From: Pseudomonadota bacterium
GTDB taxonomy: Bacteria; Pseudomonadota; Alphaproteobacteria; Rhizobiales; Pleomorphomonadaceae
Direction of reading: 5' to 3'
Assembly (NCBI GenBank): GCA_023436885.1
Contig: JAEZHI010000050.1
Coordinates: 1-64,000, forward strand
Length of the DNA: 64,000 nt
Shown here: positions 1 to 8,942 of the stretch, piece after piece
Layout of the letters: the number at the start of each line of letters is the position of its first letter
Position numbering within the stretch: the stretch's first letter is position 1
Program-made: the position numbers and the translations under genes
The notes under the pieces: model-generated
What the model was told of the DNA's origin: nothing
The model's input: the letters and a program-made list of their open reading frames with translations, nothing else
Databases searched by the model: none

Positions 1-27
1 AAGTGGTACATGCCGTACAACCGCTAA
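1..27 (+). CDS. rpmI: Ribosomal protein L35, C-terminal end only
   Basis: The first eight codons read KWYMPYNR and end in TAA at 25-27. This basic, aromatic tail resembles the end of bacterial ribosomal protein L35, and rpmI normally sits directly before rplT, which starts 20 bases later. Only the last residues lie in the window, so the call rests on the tail and on gene order. Confidence 0.7.
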   Translation, partial: KWYMPYNR

Positions 28-47
28 CGCTGAAGGGAAGCTGACAC

Positions 48-410
48 ATGTCACGCGTGAAGAGAGGCGTTACCGCCCACGCCCGCCACAAGAAGGTCCT
101 GAAGGCCGCCGAGGGTTACTACGGCCGCCGCAAGTCCACGATCCGCATCGCCAAGCAGGCCGTCGAGAAGGCCGGCCAGTATGCTTATCGCGACCGCCGG
201 GTGAAGAAGCGCAATTTCCGCGCTCTCTGGATCCAGCGCATCAACGCCGCTGTGCGCGATGTGACCGGTGGCGAGCTGACATATGCTCGCTTCATCGACC
301 TCCTGGCCAAGGCCGGGATCGCCATCGACCGCAAGGTGCTGTCGGACCTCGCCATCAGCGAGCCGGCATCGTTTAAGGCCATCGTCGAGAAGGCCCAGGC
401 TGCCGCCTAA
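48..410 (+). CDS. rplT: 50S ribosomal protein L20
   Basis: This 120-residue basic protein is L20, which binds 23S rRNA early in assembly of the large ribosomal subunit. The family signature is clear: an N-terminal [16 protein letters not shown] segment, a [20 protein letters not shown] block around residues 23-42, and [20 protein letters not shown] around 48-67. Length is normal for the family. An AAGGGAAG ribosome-binding site precedes the ATG. It forms the rpmI-rplT-pheS-pheT cluster usual in bacteria. In several bacteria L20 represses its own operon; no such site can be judged here because the upstream region is outside the window. Confidence 0.98.
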   Translation: MSRVKRGVTAHARHKKVLKAAEGYYGRRKSTIRIAKQAVEKAGQYAYRDRRVKKRNFRALWIQRINAAVRDVTGGELTYARFIDLLAKAGIAIDRKVLSDLAISEPASFKAIVEKAQAAA

Positions 411-423
411 TCAGCGGCAGTGC

Positions 424-497
424 GGGGCCGATCGCTGATCGGCCGCCCCCGACATTACGAGAGCGGCGCGCCGGTCGGTGCGCCGCTCTTTTCGTTT
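424..497 (+). terminator. Two hairpins and T-tract between rplT and pheS
   Basis: Two strong stems follow rplT. The first (about 424-449) pairs GCCGATC with GATCGGC. The second pairs GAGCGGCGC (461-469) with GCGCCGCTC (480-488) and is followed by TTTTCGTTT, which fits intrinsic termination after the ribosomal protein genes. Whether part of the transcription reads through into pheS cannot be told from sequence. Confidence 0.75.
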
Positions 498-562
498 CCA
501 GGGGTGCAATCGCCGGTGAGACCGGCTAGAAGCCTGCCATCAGATCCGCCAGGACATTCGTC

Positions 563-1645
563 ATGACCGACATCGAACAGCTCGAAGCTTCCATTCTCGA
601 CGACATCCACGCTGCAGGCGACGAGGCCGCCCTAGAGGGCGTGCGCGTCGCCACCCTCGGCAAGCAGGGATCGGTGTCGGCCCTGCTCAAAACGCTCGGT
701 GCGATGAGCCCCGACGAACGGCGGACGCGCGGCGCGGCGATCAACGCCCTGAAGGATCGCGTGGGGCTTGCCATCGCCGATCGCAAGGCCGTGCTGAAGG
801 CGGCCGCGCTCGATGCTCGCCTTGCCCGCGAAACGGTGGACATCTCGTTGCCGGTCCGCTCGGGACCGTTGGCCGAGGGACGCATCCATCCGGTGAGCCA
901 GGTGATCGATGAGATCACCGCCATCTTCGCCGACATGGGATTTGCGGTTGCCGAAGGACCGGACATCGAGACCGACCACTACAATTTCACCGCGCTCAAC
1001 TTCCCGCCGGACCATCCCGCGCGTGAGATGCACGACACCTTCTTCCTGAAGCCAAAGGAAGATGGCTCGCGTCTGCTGCTCAGGACCCACACTTCGCCGG
1101 TGCAGGTCCGCACCATGGAGAAGCAGAAGCCGCCGATCCGCATCATTGCGCCCGGTCGCACTTATCGTTGCGACAGCGATGCCACCCATACGCCGATGTT
1201 CCATCAGGTCGAGGGGCTGGTCATCGACGAGACGACCCATTTCGGTCATCTCAAGTGGGTGCTTGAGGAGTTCCTGAAGGCCTTCTTCGAGGTCGACGAG
1301 GTCAAGACGCGCTTCCGCCCGTCCTTCTTCCCGTTCACCGAGCCGTCGATGGAAGTCGACGTCGGCTGCCGGCGCTCGGGTTCGGAGATCCGCATCGGCG
1401 AAGGTGACGACTGGCTGGAGATCTTGGGCTGCGGCATGGTGCATCCCAACGTCATCCGTTCCGCCGGCCTCGATCCCGATGTCTACCAGGGCTTCGCCTT
1501 TGGCATGGGCATCGACCGCATCGCAATGCTGAAATACGGCATGCCCGACCTGCGCGCCTTCTTCGACGCTGATGCCCGCTGGCTGAAGCACTATGGCTTC
1601 CGTCCGCTCGACCTGCCGAGCCTCTACGGCGGACTGACGGGATGA
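563..1645 (+). CDS. pheS: Phenylalanine--tRNA ligase alpha subunit
   Basis: This cytoplasmic class II aminoacyl-tRNA synthetase subunit (360 residues, normal length) joins PheT as an alpha2beta2 enzyme that charges tRNA-Phe. An N-terminal coiled-coil region (about 1-90) is followed by the catalytic core. Class II motif 2 is visible as [22 protein letters not shown] near residues 193-214, and motif 3 as [17 protein letters not shown] near 311-327. The substrate-site segment [17 protein letters not shown] is intact. The ATG at 563 follows an AGGAC ribosome-binding site. PheT follows 82 bases later. Confidence 0.98.
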   Translation: MTDIEQLEASILDDIHAAGDEAALEGVRVATLGKQGSVSALLKTLGAMSPDERRTRGAAINALKDRVGLAIADRKAVLKAAALDARLARETVDISLPVRSGPLAEGRIHPVSQVIDEITAIFADMGFAVAEGPDIETDHYNFTALNFPPDHPAREMHDTFFLKPKEDGSRLLLRTHTSPVQVRTMEKQKPPIRIIAPGRTYRCDSDATHTPMFHQVEGLVIDETTHFGHLKWVLEEFLKAFFEVDEVKTRFRPSFFPFTEPSMEVDVGCRRSGSEIRIGEGDDWLEILGCGMVHPNVIRSAGLDPDVYQGFAFGMGIDRIAMLKYGMPDLRAFFDADARWLKHYGFRPLDLPSLYGGLTG

Positions 1646-1727
1646 TGATGGCGGCTCCCGTCCGCCTCCCATCCCGTCCGCTTCCCGGACCAAGCCATTC
1701 AGAGTTTCCGATAACGGATTTGCCAAA

Positions 1728-4142
1728 ATGAAGTTCACCCTCAGCTGGCTGAAAGACCATCTCGATACCGATGCCTCGCTCGACGAAGTCGTCGAGGCGC
1801 TCACCATGGTGGGCCTTGAGGTGGAAGAGGTTTCCGATCCCTCGGCGCCGCTCAAGCCGTTCGTCGTGGCCAAAATCGTAACCGCCGACAAGCACCCCAA
1901 TGCCGACAAGCTGAAGCTGCTGTCGGTCGATGCCGGCAAGGGGCCGGTGCAGGTGGTCTGCGGGGCGCCCAATGCGCGCGCCGGCCTCAAGGGCGTGTTC
2001 GCCCTGCCCGGCGTCGTCATTCCAGCCACCGGCGACGTGCTGGAGGTCGGAACCATTCGCGGCGTCGAGAGCCGTGGCATGATGTGCTCGGAACGCGAGC
2101 TCGGCCTCTCGGACGAACACAACGGCATCATCGAACTGCCAGAAGACGCACCAATCGGTGTGTCGTTCGCCGACTATCGCGGCGGTTCCGATCCAGTGAT
2201 CGACATTTCCATCACGCCCAACCGACCGGACTGCCTCGGCGTGCGCGGCATTGCCCGTGACCTCGCGGCGCGTGGCCTCGGCAAGCTGAAACCCGACACG
2301 CTGGCGCCAGTTGCCGGAGCCTATCCCTCGCCGGTGCCGATCGAACTGAAGTTCGATGGCGACACGACGCCCTGCCCGGTGTTCGCCGGCCGCGTGGTGC
2401 GTGGCCTCAAGAACGGGCCCTCGCCGAAGTGGCTGCAGGACCGGCTGAAGGCCATCGGCCTTCGTCCGATTTCGGCACTGGTCGACATCACCAACTACCT
2501 GACCTTCGACCGTGGCCGTCCGCTGCATGTCTACGACGCCGACAAGCTGACCGGTACCATCAGCGCTCGCCTCGGCAAGGCCGGCGAGAGCCTGCTGGCG
2601 CTCGACGGCAAGAGCTACGCTGTTGATGACAGCATGTGCGTCATTGCCGATGATGCGGCCGTGCTCGGCCTCGGCGGCGTCATGGGCGGCGAGACGACCG
2701 GCTCTACGGAAACGACCACGTCGGTATTCATCGAAAGCGCCTACTTCGATCCGGGCCGTACGGCTCGCACCGGTCGCCGGTTGGGGCTCAACTCCGACGC
2801 CCGCTTCCGCTTCGAGCGTGGCATCGATCCCGGTTTTGTCGTCGACGGCCTCGAGCTCGCGACGCGCATGGTGCTCGACCTCTGCGGTGGTGAAGCCTCC
2901 GAAGTGGTCGTGGCTGGCAAGGAGCCGCTTCCGAACAAGGTGCTCGATTTCCCGCTTTCGGAAGTCAAGCGTCTCTCAGGTCTCGACCTTCCGGCCGATA
3001 CCATCACGGCGACGCTCGAGAAGCTCGGGTTCTCGGTCACCGGCAGCGGTGAAACCCGCTCCGTAGCGGTCCCGTCTTGGCGCCCGGATGTTTACGGCAA
3101 GGCGGACCTCGTCGAGGAAGTCGTTCGCATCGTCGGCCTCGATCAGGTGAAGGCCACGGCATTGCCGCGCATCGCCTCGGTTTCCCAGAAGGTGCTGACG
3201 CCGCTTCAGATCCGTACGCGCCGCGCCAAGCGGGCGCTAGCGTCGCGCGGCCTCGTTGAAGCGGTAACCTGGTCGTTCCTCGCCAAGCCGGTCGCCGTCC
3301 TGTTCGGCGGCGGATCGCCGGAGCTCGAACTGGCCAACCCGATTTCGGCCGACATGAGCGACATGCGGCCGAGTCTGATCCCCGGTCTCGTTGCAGCGGT
3401 GAAGCGCAACGCCGACCGTGGACTTGCCGATCTGTCGCTGTTCGAGGTCGGGCAGATTTTCGCCGGCGATCGTCCTCAAGATCAGAGCATTTCCGCCACG
3501 GCGGTCCGTGAGGGCAGCGCTGGTCTCATCGGTTCCGGTCGCCATTGGGCCGGCTCTGCGGCGCCCGTCACCGTGTTTGACGCCAAGGCCGATGCGTTGG
3601 CCCTGCTCGATGCCTTGGGTGTCGATACGTCGCGCGTTCAAATCGTGCGTTCGGCGCCGAGTTGGTTCCATCCCGGCCGCTCGGGCAGCATCCAGCTCGG
3701 TCCGCAGACCGTTCTGGCGCATTTCGGCGAGTTGCATCCGGCGGTCATCGAGGCGCTGGACGCCGAGGGGCCGATCGTTGCCGCCGAGGTCGTTCTCGAC
3801 CGCATCCCCGTCGCCAAGGCCAAGGCCGGACGCAGCAAGCCGGCCCTGGCGATCTCAGCCTTCATGCCGGTCAGCCGCGATTTCGCTTTCGTTGTCGATG
3901 ACAGCGTAGAAGTGGCGAAGATCATCAAGGCCGTCCAGGGAGCCGACAAGAAGCTGATCGGCGACGTGAACGTGTTCGACATCTACAAGGGCGAGCATGT
4001 GGCTGCCGGCCAGAAGTCGGTCGCCATTGCCGTAACGCTCACGCCGAGCGACCGCACACTGACCGACGAAGACATCGAAAAGGTGTCCAAGGCGATCGTC
4101 GCAGCGGTTCAGAAGGCGACCGGAGCCGCCCTGCGCGGTTGA
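1728..4142 (+). CDS. pheT: Phenylalanine--tRNA ligase beta subunit
   Basis: The 804-residue partner of PheS. It has the expected order of domains: an N-terminal EMAP-like tRNA-binding domain (VVAKIVTADKHPNADKLKLL, near residues 46-65), the B3/B4 editing region in the middle, a B5 domain (about 400-475), a catalytic-like module, and a C-terminal ferredoxin-fold anticodon-binding domain (ISAFMPVSRDFAFVVDD, near 708-724). PheT contributes tRNA binding and hydrolysis of mischarged Tyr-tRNA-Phe. It is the last gene of the cluster; a strong terminator begins about 10 bases after the stop. Confidence 0.98.
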   Translation: MKFTLSWLKDHLDTDASLDEVVEALTMVGLEVEEVSDPSAPLKPFVVAKIVTADKHPNADKLKLLSVDAGKGPVQVVCGAPNARAGLKGVFALPGVVIPATGDVLEVGTIRGVESRGMMCSERELGLSDEHNGIIELPEDAPIGVSFADYRGGSDPVIDISITPNRPDCLGVRGIARDLAARGLGKLKPDTLAPVAGAYPSPVPIELKFDGDTTPCPVFAGRVVRGLKNGPSPKWLQDRLKAIGLRPISALVDITNYLTFDRGRPLHVYDADKLTGTISARLGKAGESLLALDGKSYAVDDSMCVIADDAAVLGLGGVMGGETTGSTETTTSVFIESAYFDPGRTARTGRRLGLNSDARFRFERGIDPGFVVDGLELATRMVLDLCGGEASEVVVAGKEPLPNKVLDFPLSEVKRLSGLDLPADTITATLEKLGFSVTGSGETRSVAVPSWRPDVYGKADLVEEVVRIVGLDQVKATALPRIASVSQKVLTPLQIRTRRAKRALASRGLVEAVTWSFLAKPVAVLFGGGSPELELANPISADMSDMRPSLIPGLVAAVKRNADRGLADLSLFEVGQIFAGDRPQDQSISATAVREGSAGLIGSGRHWAGSAAPVTVFDAKADALALLDALGVDTSRVQIVRSAPSWFHPGRSGSIQLGPQTVLAHFGELHPAVIEALDAEGPIVAAEVVLDRIPVAKAKAGRSKPALAISAFMPVSRDFAFVVDDSVEVAKIIKAVQGADKKLIGDVNVFDIYKGEHVAAGQKSVAIAVTLTPSDRTLTDEDIEKVSKAIVAAVQKATGAALRG

Positions 4143-4151
4143 CGGAGTCCT

Positions 4152-4195
4152 AAAAAGACGAAGGCCACGGGAAACCGTGGCCTTTTGTCTTTTAG
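4152..4195. terminator. Bidirectional intrinsic terminator after pheT
   Basis: AAGGCCACGG (4161-4170) pairs perfectly with CCGTGGCCTT (4175-4184) across a GAAA tetraloop. The flanks extend the symmetry (AAAAGAC on the left, GTCTTTT on the right). It therefore has a U-tract on either strand and can stop transcription from pheT and from the minus-strand material beyond it. Confidence 0.9.
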
Positions 4196-4214
4196 AACTC
4201 CAGAGCGCCCTAAG

Positions 4215-4465
4215 CCGCCTGCGAGTAATGTCTCCACCTTGGCACATGTTGGCAGCATCCGACGAGCCTGCTCTCGTGCAGGCAAGCGCGCCGGAAGCGG
4301 CTGCAAAGCGGATCGCGCTTTCGATGGGCATGCTTTCCGAGAGCCCCGCCGGCAGGGCCGAGATCGCGCCGGATCGGGAGTCACCTTTTCCCCGACCTGC
4401 CTCACATATTCGACGACCTTCAGCGCCGCCGGGAACGGATGTTCGAGTTGGGCTCGCAGCACCTC
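4215..4465 (-). pseudogene. Ribokinase (PfkB family) remnant, deleted and frameshifted
   Basis: Reading the minus strand gives three pieces in different frames that line up in order with a ribokinase. Positions 4462-4367 read VLRAQLEHPFPAALKVVEYV followed by a VTPDPA end, like the middle of RbsK (LLxQLExPxxxV...ILDPAPA). About 4385-4266, in another frame, reads GDSRSGAIS and then AAGLSE-like and AIRFAAASGALACTRAG segments, resembling the GAGDAFxGALAAALSEG and ALRFANAAAALSVTRxGA C-terminal core. About 4258-4217, back in the first frame, reads MLPTCAKVETLLAG, matching the usual ...MPTRAEVEALL end. Roughly 80 residues between the first two pieces are missing and no start is visible. This is inferred from memory of the family, not from an alignment. 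Confidence 0.6.
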
Positions 4466-4530
4466 GATGCTGTTGAAGCGAGGCACCGCTGCGCCTCCTC
4501 TCCTTCCGTCCTTGCGGCGACAAGTCTTGA

Positions 4531-5388
4531 TTATTTGGCCACCAGCACCTGAGAACACTCGGGTGGCAGATCCTTCAACGTGATCTCCGGCGGGGGCGGC
4601 TTGGGCTTGGACGGCTTCGTCGGCTTGGGCGGCGGCGGAGCATACCAGCTTTGGAGCTCGGCACCGCAGCCGTCGCCGGATGGCGGTTCGGCCTGCGGTT
4701 TACAGGTCGGCGAGTTGCGTGGGCAGGCGATGCGGACGTGGAAGTGATAGTCGTGCCCCCACCAGGGGCGCACCTTGGAAAGCCAGCTGCGATCACCGGT
4801 CGCCTGCTCGCAAAGGGCCCTCTTGATGGCTCGATTGACGAAGATGCGCTCTACCTCGGGCTGCTTTGCCGTCAACCGAATGATGTTGAACTGGCGATCG
4901 GAAAATTTCTTGGGATCGACCGTGAGGGTGTCGGGTGCCAGCATGGAGACGGCGCTGACGCGCTCGCGCTCGTCATAGGTGAGCTCGCGATTGGGCATGG
5001 GTGTCAGCCAGATGTCGGCGTCAAGCCCGATCTGGTGGCTGGCGTGCCCGGATGCCATCGGACCGCCTCGCGGCTGCGACATATCGCCGACAAGAAGACC
5101 ATTCCAACCTGCCGACGGTGCCTTGGCCGCCAAGTGCTCAAGAAAGCTCACCAGAGCCGGGTTACCCCAATTGCGATTGCGCGAGAGACGCATCACCTGC
5201 CAAGTCGGACCATTGACCGGCAGAAGTTGGGCGCCCGCGAGGCAGCCGCGCGCATAGGCGCCGATCGAGCGGGCTGCCAGCGGAGCTGGATCGGTAACGG
5301 CACCGAACAGCTGCTTGGCTGGCGTATCCGCAGCAACAGCAGGCAGAGCCGAGGCGAAAAGGAAAAGAGCGGCAAGGCGAGACAACAT
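4531..5388 (-). CDS. mepA: Penicillin-insensitive murein endopeptidase MepA
   Basis: A 285-residue periplasmic LAS-type zinc metallopeptidase that cuts D-alanyl-meso-diaminopimelyl cross-links in peptidoglycan. A signal peptide (residues 1-20, ending AVAA) precedes the catalytic domain. The zinc and catalytic motifs are present: GHASHQIGLDAD at 114-125 (His115, Asp123) and GHDYHFHVR at 211-219 (His212, His215, His217). Cysteines in the C-terminal half may form disulfides. The protein ends in a proline/lysine-rich stretch of about 25 residues (PPPPKPTKPSKPKPPPP) before a short conserved-looking tail. It appears to be a single gene; the ribokinase remnant lies downstream on the same strand. Confidence 0.93.
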   Translation of the reverse strand: MLSRLAALFLFASALPAVAADTPAKQLFGAVTDPAPLAARSIGAYARGCLAGAQLLPVNGPTWQVMRLSRNRNWGNPALVSFLEHLAAKAPSAGWNGLLVGDMSQPRGGPMASGHASHQIGLDADIWLTPMPNRELTYDERERVSAVSMLAPDTLTVDPKKFSDRQFNIIRLTAKQPEVERIFVNRAIKRALCEQATGDRSWLSKVRPWWGHDYHFHVRIACPRNSPTCKPQAEPPSGDGCGAELQSWYAPPPPKPTKPSKPKPPPPEITLKDLPPECSQVLVAK

Positions 5389-5473
5389 GAAACCATTCCG
5401 ACATCACTGACTCGCCTATGCTGCGCCCTGTCGTATTAACCGAAGATTAACCAGAACGCGGGGAGCGAGACAG

Positions 5474-7348
5474 TCAGTCACGGATCGAGGGGCGCAACCG
5501 CAGCGCCGGCAGAGAGGCTGTTATATCTTCAGCAATCGGCTTGACCGAGAATATGGTGCCAGCCGATCCGGAGGCGAGTTCGGCAAGCCACGTTGGTCGT
5601 CCGCCCCGGATCAACTGCGCGGCGAGGCCGGATGGCGCCCTATCAGCCATGTTGTGAAGCTCTACATCCCCCGTGCAGACCGCCAGATAGGATGCCCCAC
5701 TCGCTCGCAGTGTCGCCTCTGGATCGGATCCAGTGAAGATGGCGTCCACTGCGAGAATGCCGTGCGCACCTCGATGATAAGGGGCGGCGAGCACTGAATG
5801 TTGGGTCGCCTCGAGCAGGAAGGAACCAAAATTGGAAGTGGCGACAATGAGACCAGGAGGCTGTGCGGCTAGCACTTTACCGAAGAAGGAGCGACAATCG
5901 AGCATGACATCCTCTTCGGCGGACGCATCATCTGGTCGCCCCAAAAGGGAAGCAACTGGTTGAACCACTAATACCCAAAGGATCGGCGCTGCCGTGAGCC
6001 AGCTCCAGCGATGAATCACCGCCCATGCATCATTGCGCCCACTCGTTACCTTGACGGCCGTCCCAACAACGACGCCGACGGCAGCCGAAGCAACGATTTG
6101 CGCTCCCATCAGCGCACGCACTTGGACAGTGCCAAGCAACAGGGAACCCCCTAGCATGGACAGGATGATCGCAAATGCAGGACGATCGGCAGCAGGCATC
6201 TGTCTAAGAGCGAGCAGACCAAGAACGAAAGCTGCCAGCGGCGCGAGATAAAGCGGGGGGATCCGGAACGGCTGCAACCTGAGAACGCTCATAAATCCAC
6301 GCGCTTCATCGACAGTATCGAGCCAAATGGGTCGAATGGCGGGGTCGATTCCGCCGTAGGGACCAGCAAGACAGGCTGGAAACAGCACTGCGGCAATGGT
6401 GACCAAAAGGAACGCAACCGCGATCAGCGCGCCACCCCGCATCAAGATGCCGGGCACACCGTCACTATGACCGCGCAACATCGCGGCCAGCGCGAAGACG
6501 GCACCGCCACCGACCCAAACCGGGATAACATAGGCAAAGGACAGTGCATCGCAGGCTGGCACCAACCATCGCGATGATGGAACCGTCGCAACAAATGCCA
6601 GCAGCGTACTCACCATCAACGAGCCGACAAACCACTGAAGACCCAGCCGCCAGCGGTCCGCGTTAACGGTCCACGCAAGGGCAAGCCCCAAGATTGCGAG
6701 CAAGACGACAAGCAATGTTTCCATGCCGATGGTGAGGCTCAAGGCCGCGAAGATGCCGGCAAGAATTGGCCATCGACGAGACCCGTCAACCCTGACGAGT
6801 CCCATCAGGGCGCTGGCAATCAAAACCGCCTGAACATTATGATGGTCGATGTCGCCGGGTACGAAGAGAGCCTTTACCGGAGGCGACAGAAAGATCATCA
6901 ACAGCGTGACGTAACGCGCGATCTCACCACCCAAACGCCCAGCGGCCGAAGCCAATGCAACCGAAAACGGGAAGGCCAGCAGCAACGGCCAGACGTTGAC
7001 TGCAAACAGTTCGGCACTGGCTCGCCCCAGGAATGGCGTCGCTGCAATAATCAACGCTGCGATCGGCGCATCGACAAAGCGAGACCAATGCATCAGCACG
7101 CCACCGGGCGGGTCGAGGCGATATTGGATAAGATCGAACCAACCTTGTCCAGCAAGCAGATCCCGCACCTCGACAAGGCGCATCATCGCGTCTGGATCAC
7201 CCCAGTTCGGTCCAAGGTCAGTCATTCGATTGACGACAGCCAGCCCAAGCACCAGCAGTCCCAGCGCTGCGGCAAAGACGAGACGGGACAGCGGGCCGGA
7301 GCCGAAAAGAACTTGAGTGGCGCCAAAGGTGCCTTGTTTGGAATTCAT
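5474..7348 (-). CDS. Polytopic membrane protein, GT-C-like, unknown substrate
   Basis: This protein of about 624 residues has roughly ten to twelve hydrophobic segments. Its N-terminal third carries the loop DPDAMMRLVEVRDLLAGQGW followed by YRLDPPGGVLMHWSRFVD, placed just after the first membrane segment. An acidic first periplasmic loop of this kind is typical of GT-C glycosyltransferases that use polyprenyl-phosphate sugars. A soluble C-terminal domain of about 150 residues (from FFGKVLAAQPPGLIVATSNFG) follows. I chose the ATG at 7348; a TTG 15 bases upstream is possible but would overlap the divergent gene. Its neighbour is a GtrB-like glycosyltransferase, so a role in surface glycosylation is inferred. 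Confidence 0.7.
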   Translation of the reverse strand: MNSKQGTFGATQVLFGSGPLSRLVFAAALGLLVLGLAVVNRMTDLGPNWGDPDAMMRLVEVRDLLAGQGWFDLIQYRLDPPGGVLMHWSRFVDAPIAALIIAATPFLGRASAELFAVNVWPLLLAFPFSVALASAAGRLGGEIARYVTLLMIFLSPPVKALFVPGDIDHHNVQAVLIASALMGLVRVDGSRRWPILAGIFAALSLTIGMETLLVVLLAILGLALAWTVNADRWRLGLQWFVGSLMVSTLLAFVATVPSSRWLVPACDALSFAYVIPVWVGGGAVFALAAMLRGHSDGVPGILMRGGALIAVAFLLVTIAAVLFPACLAGPYGGIDPAIRPIWLDTVDEARGFMSVLRLQPFRIPPLYLAPLAAFVLGLLALRQMPAADRPAFAIILSMLGGSLLLGTVQVRALMGAQIVASAAVGVVVGTAVKVTSGRNDAWAVIHRWSWLTAAPILWVLVVQPVASLLGRPDDASAEEDVMLDCRSFFGKVLAAQPPGLIVATSNFGSFLLEATQHSVLAAPYHRGAHGILAVDAIFTGSDPEATLRASGASYLAVCTGDVELHNMADRAPSGLAAQLIRGGRPTWLAELASGSAGTIFSVKPIAEDITASLPALRLRPSIRD

Positions 7349-7479
7349 TGACCAAGCCGACAACAGAACGCAGGAAAGCCCGGCACACGCGAAGCGTCGT
7401 TAGCTTTGCCTTAACACGATGGATAAAAGGTAAAGGCGGCGCACCGTCGACCGCGGTCCGCATCCTTTGGATGGCTTCA

Positions 7480-8541
7480 ATGACCGCAAGCGAGTTTACT
7501 AGCTCCGCATCGCCATTCCCCGGCCTCGACATCGCCGTCGTGCTACCCTGCTACAACGAGGGCGCAACGATCGGCAGTGTCGTACGTGGGTTTCGAACAG
7601 TTCTGCCAGAGGCGCGGATTTGGGTGTTCGATAATAACTCGTCGGATCGCACCGCCATCGAAGCCCGCGTGGCCGGTGCCGAAGTAATCCGTGAAGGTCG
7701 TCAGGGGAAAGGTCACGTGGTCCGGCGCATATTTGCGGACATCGACGCCGACGTTTATGTCATGGCCGATGGCGATGGTACCTACGATCCACAAGATGCG
7801 GTCGATCTCGTTCGCGCCTTGGTCACTGAGCGTGCGGATATGGCAGTCGGGGTTCGCCGCAACGTGACCGTCGATGCGGGCCGCTCCGGCCATGCGTTCG
7901 GCAATCGGCTATTCAACGGTCTTTACCGAAAGCTGTTCGGCCCCGACTTCACAGACGTCTTCTCTGGCTATCGCGCCTTCACCCGGCGCTTCGTGAAAAG
8001 TTTTCCAGCGGTTTCGCATGGCTTCGAGATCGAAACGGAAATGGCGGTCCATGCCGGCCAGTTGCACATCCCTACCGTGGAACTCCCGCTTGATTACGGC
8101 CGCCGCGTCGAGGGCGCACCGTCCAAGTTGCGTACCTTCCGGGACGGCTTTCGCATTCTGATGATGTTTGCGATGCTGGTGAAGGAGACGCGGCCAAGCT
8201 TATTCTTCGGCGTGTTCTCGGGGCTTTTCGCCTCGGCTGCAATTGGCCTCGCAGTGCCGATCTTCACGACCTACCTTGAGACAGGCTTGGTACCTCGCCT
8301 GCCGACGGCCCTCTTGTCGACGGGCTTGATGATTCTTGCCGCTCTCCTAGCCACCGCAGGATTGGTGCTCGACAGTCTGGCTCGTGCCAGAGTGGAGCAG
8401 AAGCGCATCCTCTACCTCTCCATACCCGCATTGAAGCGGCCAGAGGAGCAGTTCGAAAACGGGACGGCCGACAATCTCCCTGGGCTCCGCGATCTTTTAC
8501 GGCGGCTCGGTGAACAACCGAACCGCCGAAAGGCCGGCTGA
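7480..8541 (+). CDS. Family 2 glycosyltransferase, DPM1/GtrB-like
   Basis: This GT-A fold transferase begins its nucleotide-sugar domain at LDIAVVLPCYNEGATIGSVV. It shows FDNNSSDRT and the metal-binding ADGDGTYDP motif (near residues 96-103 from this start). The acceptor-side segment FSGYRAFTRRFVKSFPAVSHGFEIETEM is typical of polyprenyl-phosphate sugar synthases. Two hydrophobic segments near the C-terminus (about residues 228-290) anchor it in the inner membrane, as in GtrB. The open frame reaches back to a TTG at 7348, but that start overlaps the divergent gene; the ATG at 7480, preceded by GGATGG, or the ATG at 7471, is more plausible. Its stop overlaps the GtrA gene by one base, implying coupled translation. 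Confidence 0.85.
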   Translation: MTASEFTSSASPFPGLDIAVVLPCYNEGATIGSVVRGFRTVLPEARIWVFDNNSSDRTAIEARVAGAEVIREGRQGKGHVVRRIFADIDADVYVMADGDGTYDPQDAVDLVRALVTERADMAVGVRRNVTVDAGRSGHAFGNRLFNGLYRKLFGPDFTDVFSGYRAFTRRFVKSFPAVSHGFEIETEMAVHAGQLHIPTVELPLDYGRRVEGAPSKLRTFRDGFRILMMFAMLVKETRPSLFFGVFSGLFASAAIGLAVPIFTTYLETGLVPRLPTALLSTGLMILAALLATAGLVLDSLARARVEQKRILYLSIPALKRPEEQFENGTADNLPGLRDLLRRLGEQPNRRKAG

Positions 8542-8942
8542 TGCGGGCTATCGCCAGACGCCTCGGCGGTTTTGCCTTAGCGGGCTTCAGTGGCTTTTTC
8601 GTCGACGCTGGCCTGACGGAGCTCTTGGCAAGCTTCGGCGTCAGTCCCTATGTCGGCCGGGTCTTCGCCGTTGCGGTCGCGATCAGCGTTACATATGCGA
8701 TCAATCGAAATCTGACGTGGAAGGAAAGGCGTGCTCCGGTCCCGGGCCGTCGGACGCGTTATCTTGCGGTGTCACTCGTTTCGATCGCAGTCAATTACCT
8801 AACGTTCGCCGCTGCCTTGAGCCTTTTGCCAAGCCTACGTCCGGTTGTTGCAGTGGCGGCCGGCACCGGCGTAGGCATGGTCATGAACTACTTCGGTTAT
8901 TCGCGCCTTGTGTTTAGGCATGACGCGGATCAGGCGGCGTAG
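8541..8942 (+). CDS. GtrA-family membrane protein, putative lipid-linked sugar flippase
   Basis: A 133-residue protein with four predicted membrane segments, the size and layout of the GtrA family. The N-terminal segment RRLGGFALAGFSGFFVDAGLTELLAS and the central VTYAINRNLTWKE motif match the family pattern (FxxVGxxxxxxxxxxxxLL ... NFxxxRxWxF). GtrA proteins are thought to flip undecaprenyl-phosphate sugars across the inner membrane. The ATG overlaps the stop of the glycosyltransferase (TGATG), so the two are made together. Its end overlaps the end of olsB on the opposite strand by 13 bases. Confidence 0.88.
   Translation: MRAIARRLGGFALAGFSGFFVDAGLTELLASFGVSPYVGRVFAVAVAISVTYAINRNLTWKERRAPVPGRRTRYLAVSLVSIAVNYLTFAAALSLLPSLRPVVAVAAGTGVGMVMNYFGYSRLVFRHDADQAA

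Noticed and set aside
632..2131. 499-codon minus-strand frame across pheS and pheT
   Set aside because: It lies opposite two clear synthetase genes, has low-complexity shadow composition and no family resemblance. GC-rich third positions keep such antisense frames open.
4177..4583. Plus-strand frames between pheT and mepA
   Set aside because: The minus strand reads as ribokinase fragments and the plus-strand frames have no family resemblance or ribosome-binding site.
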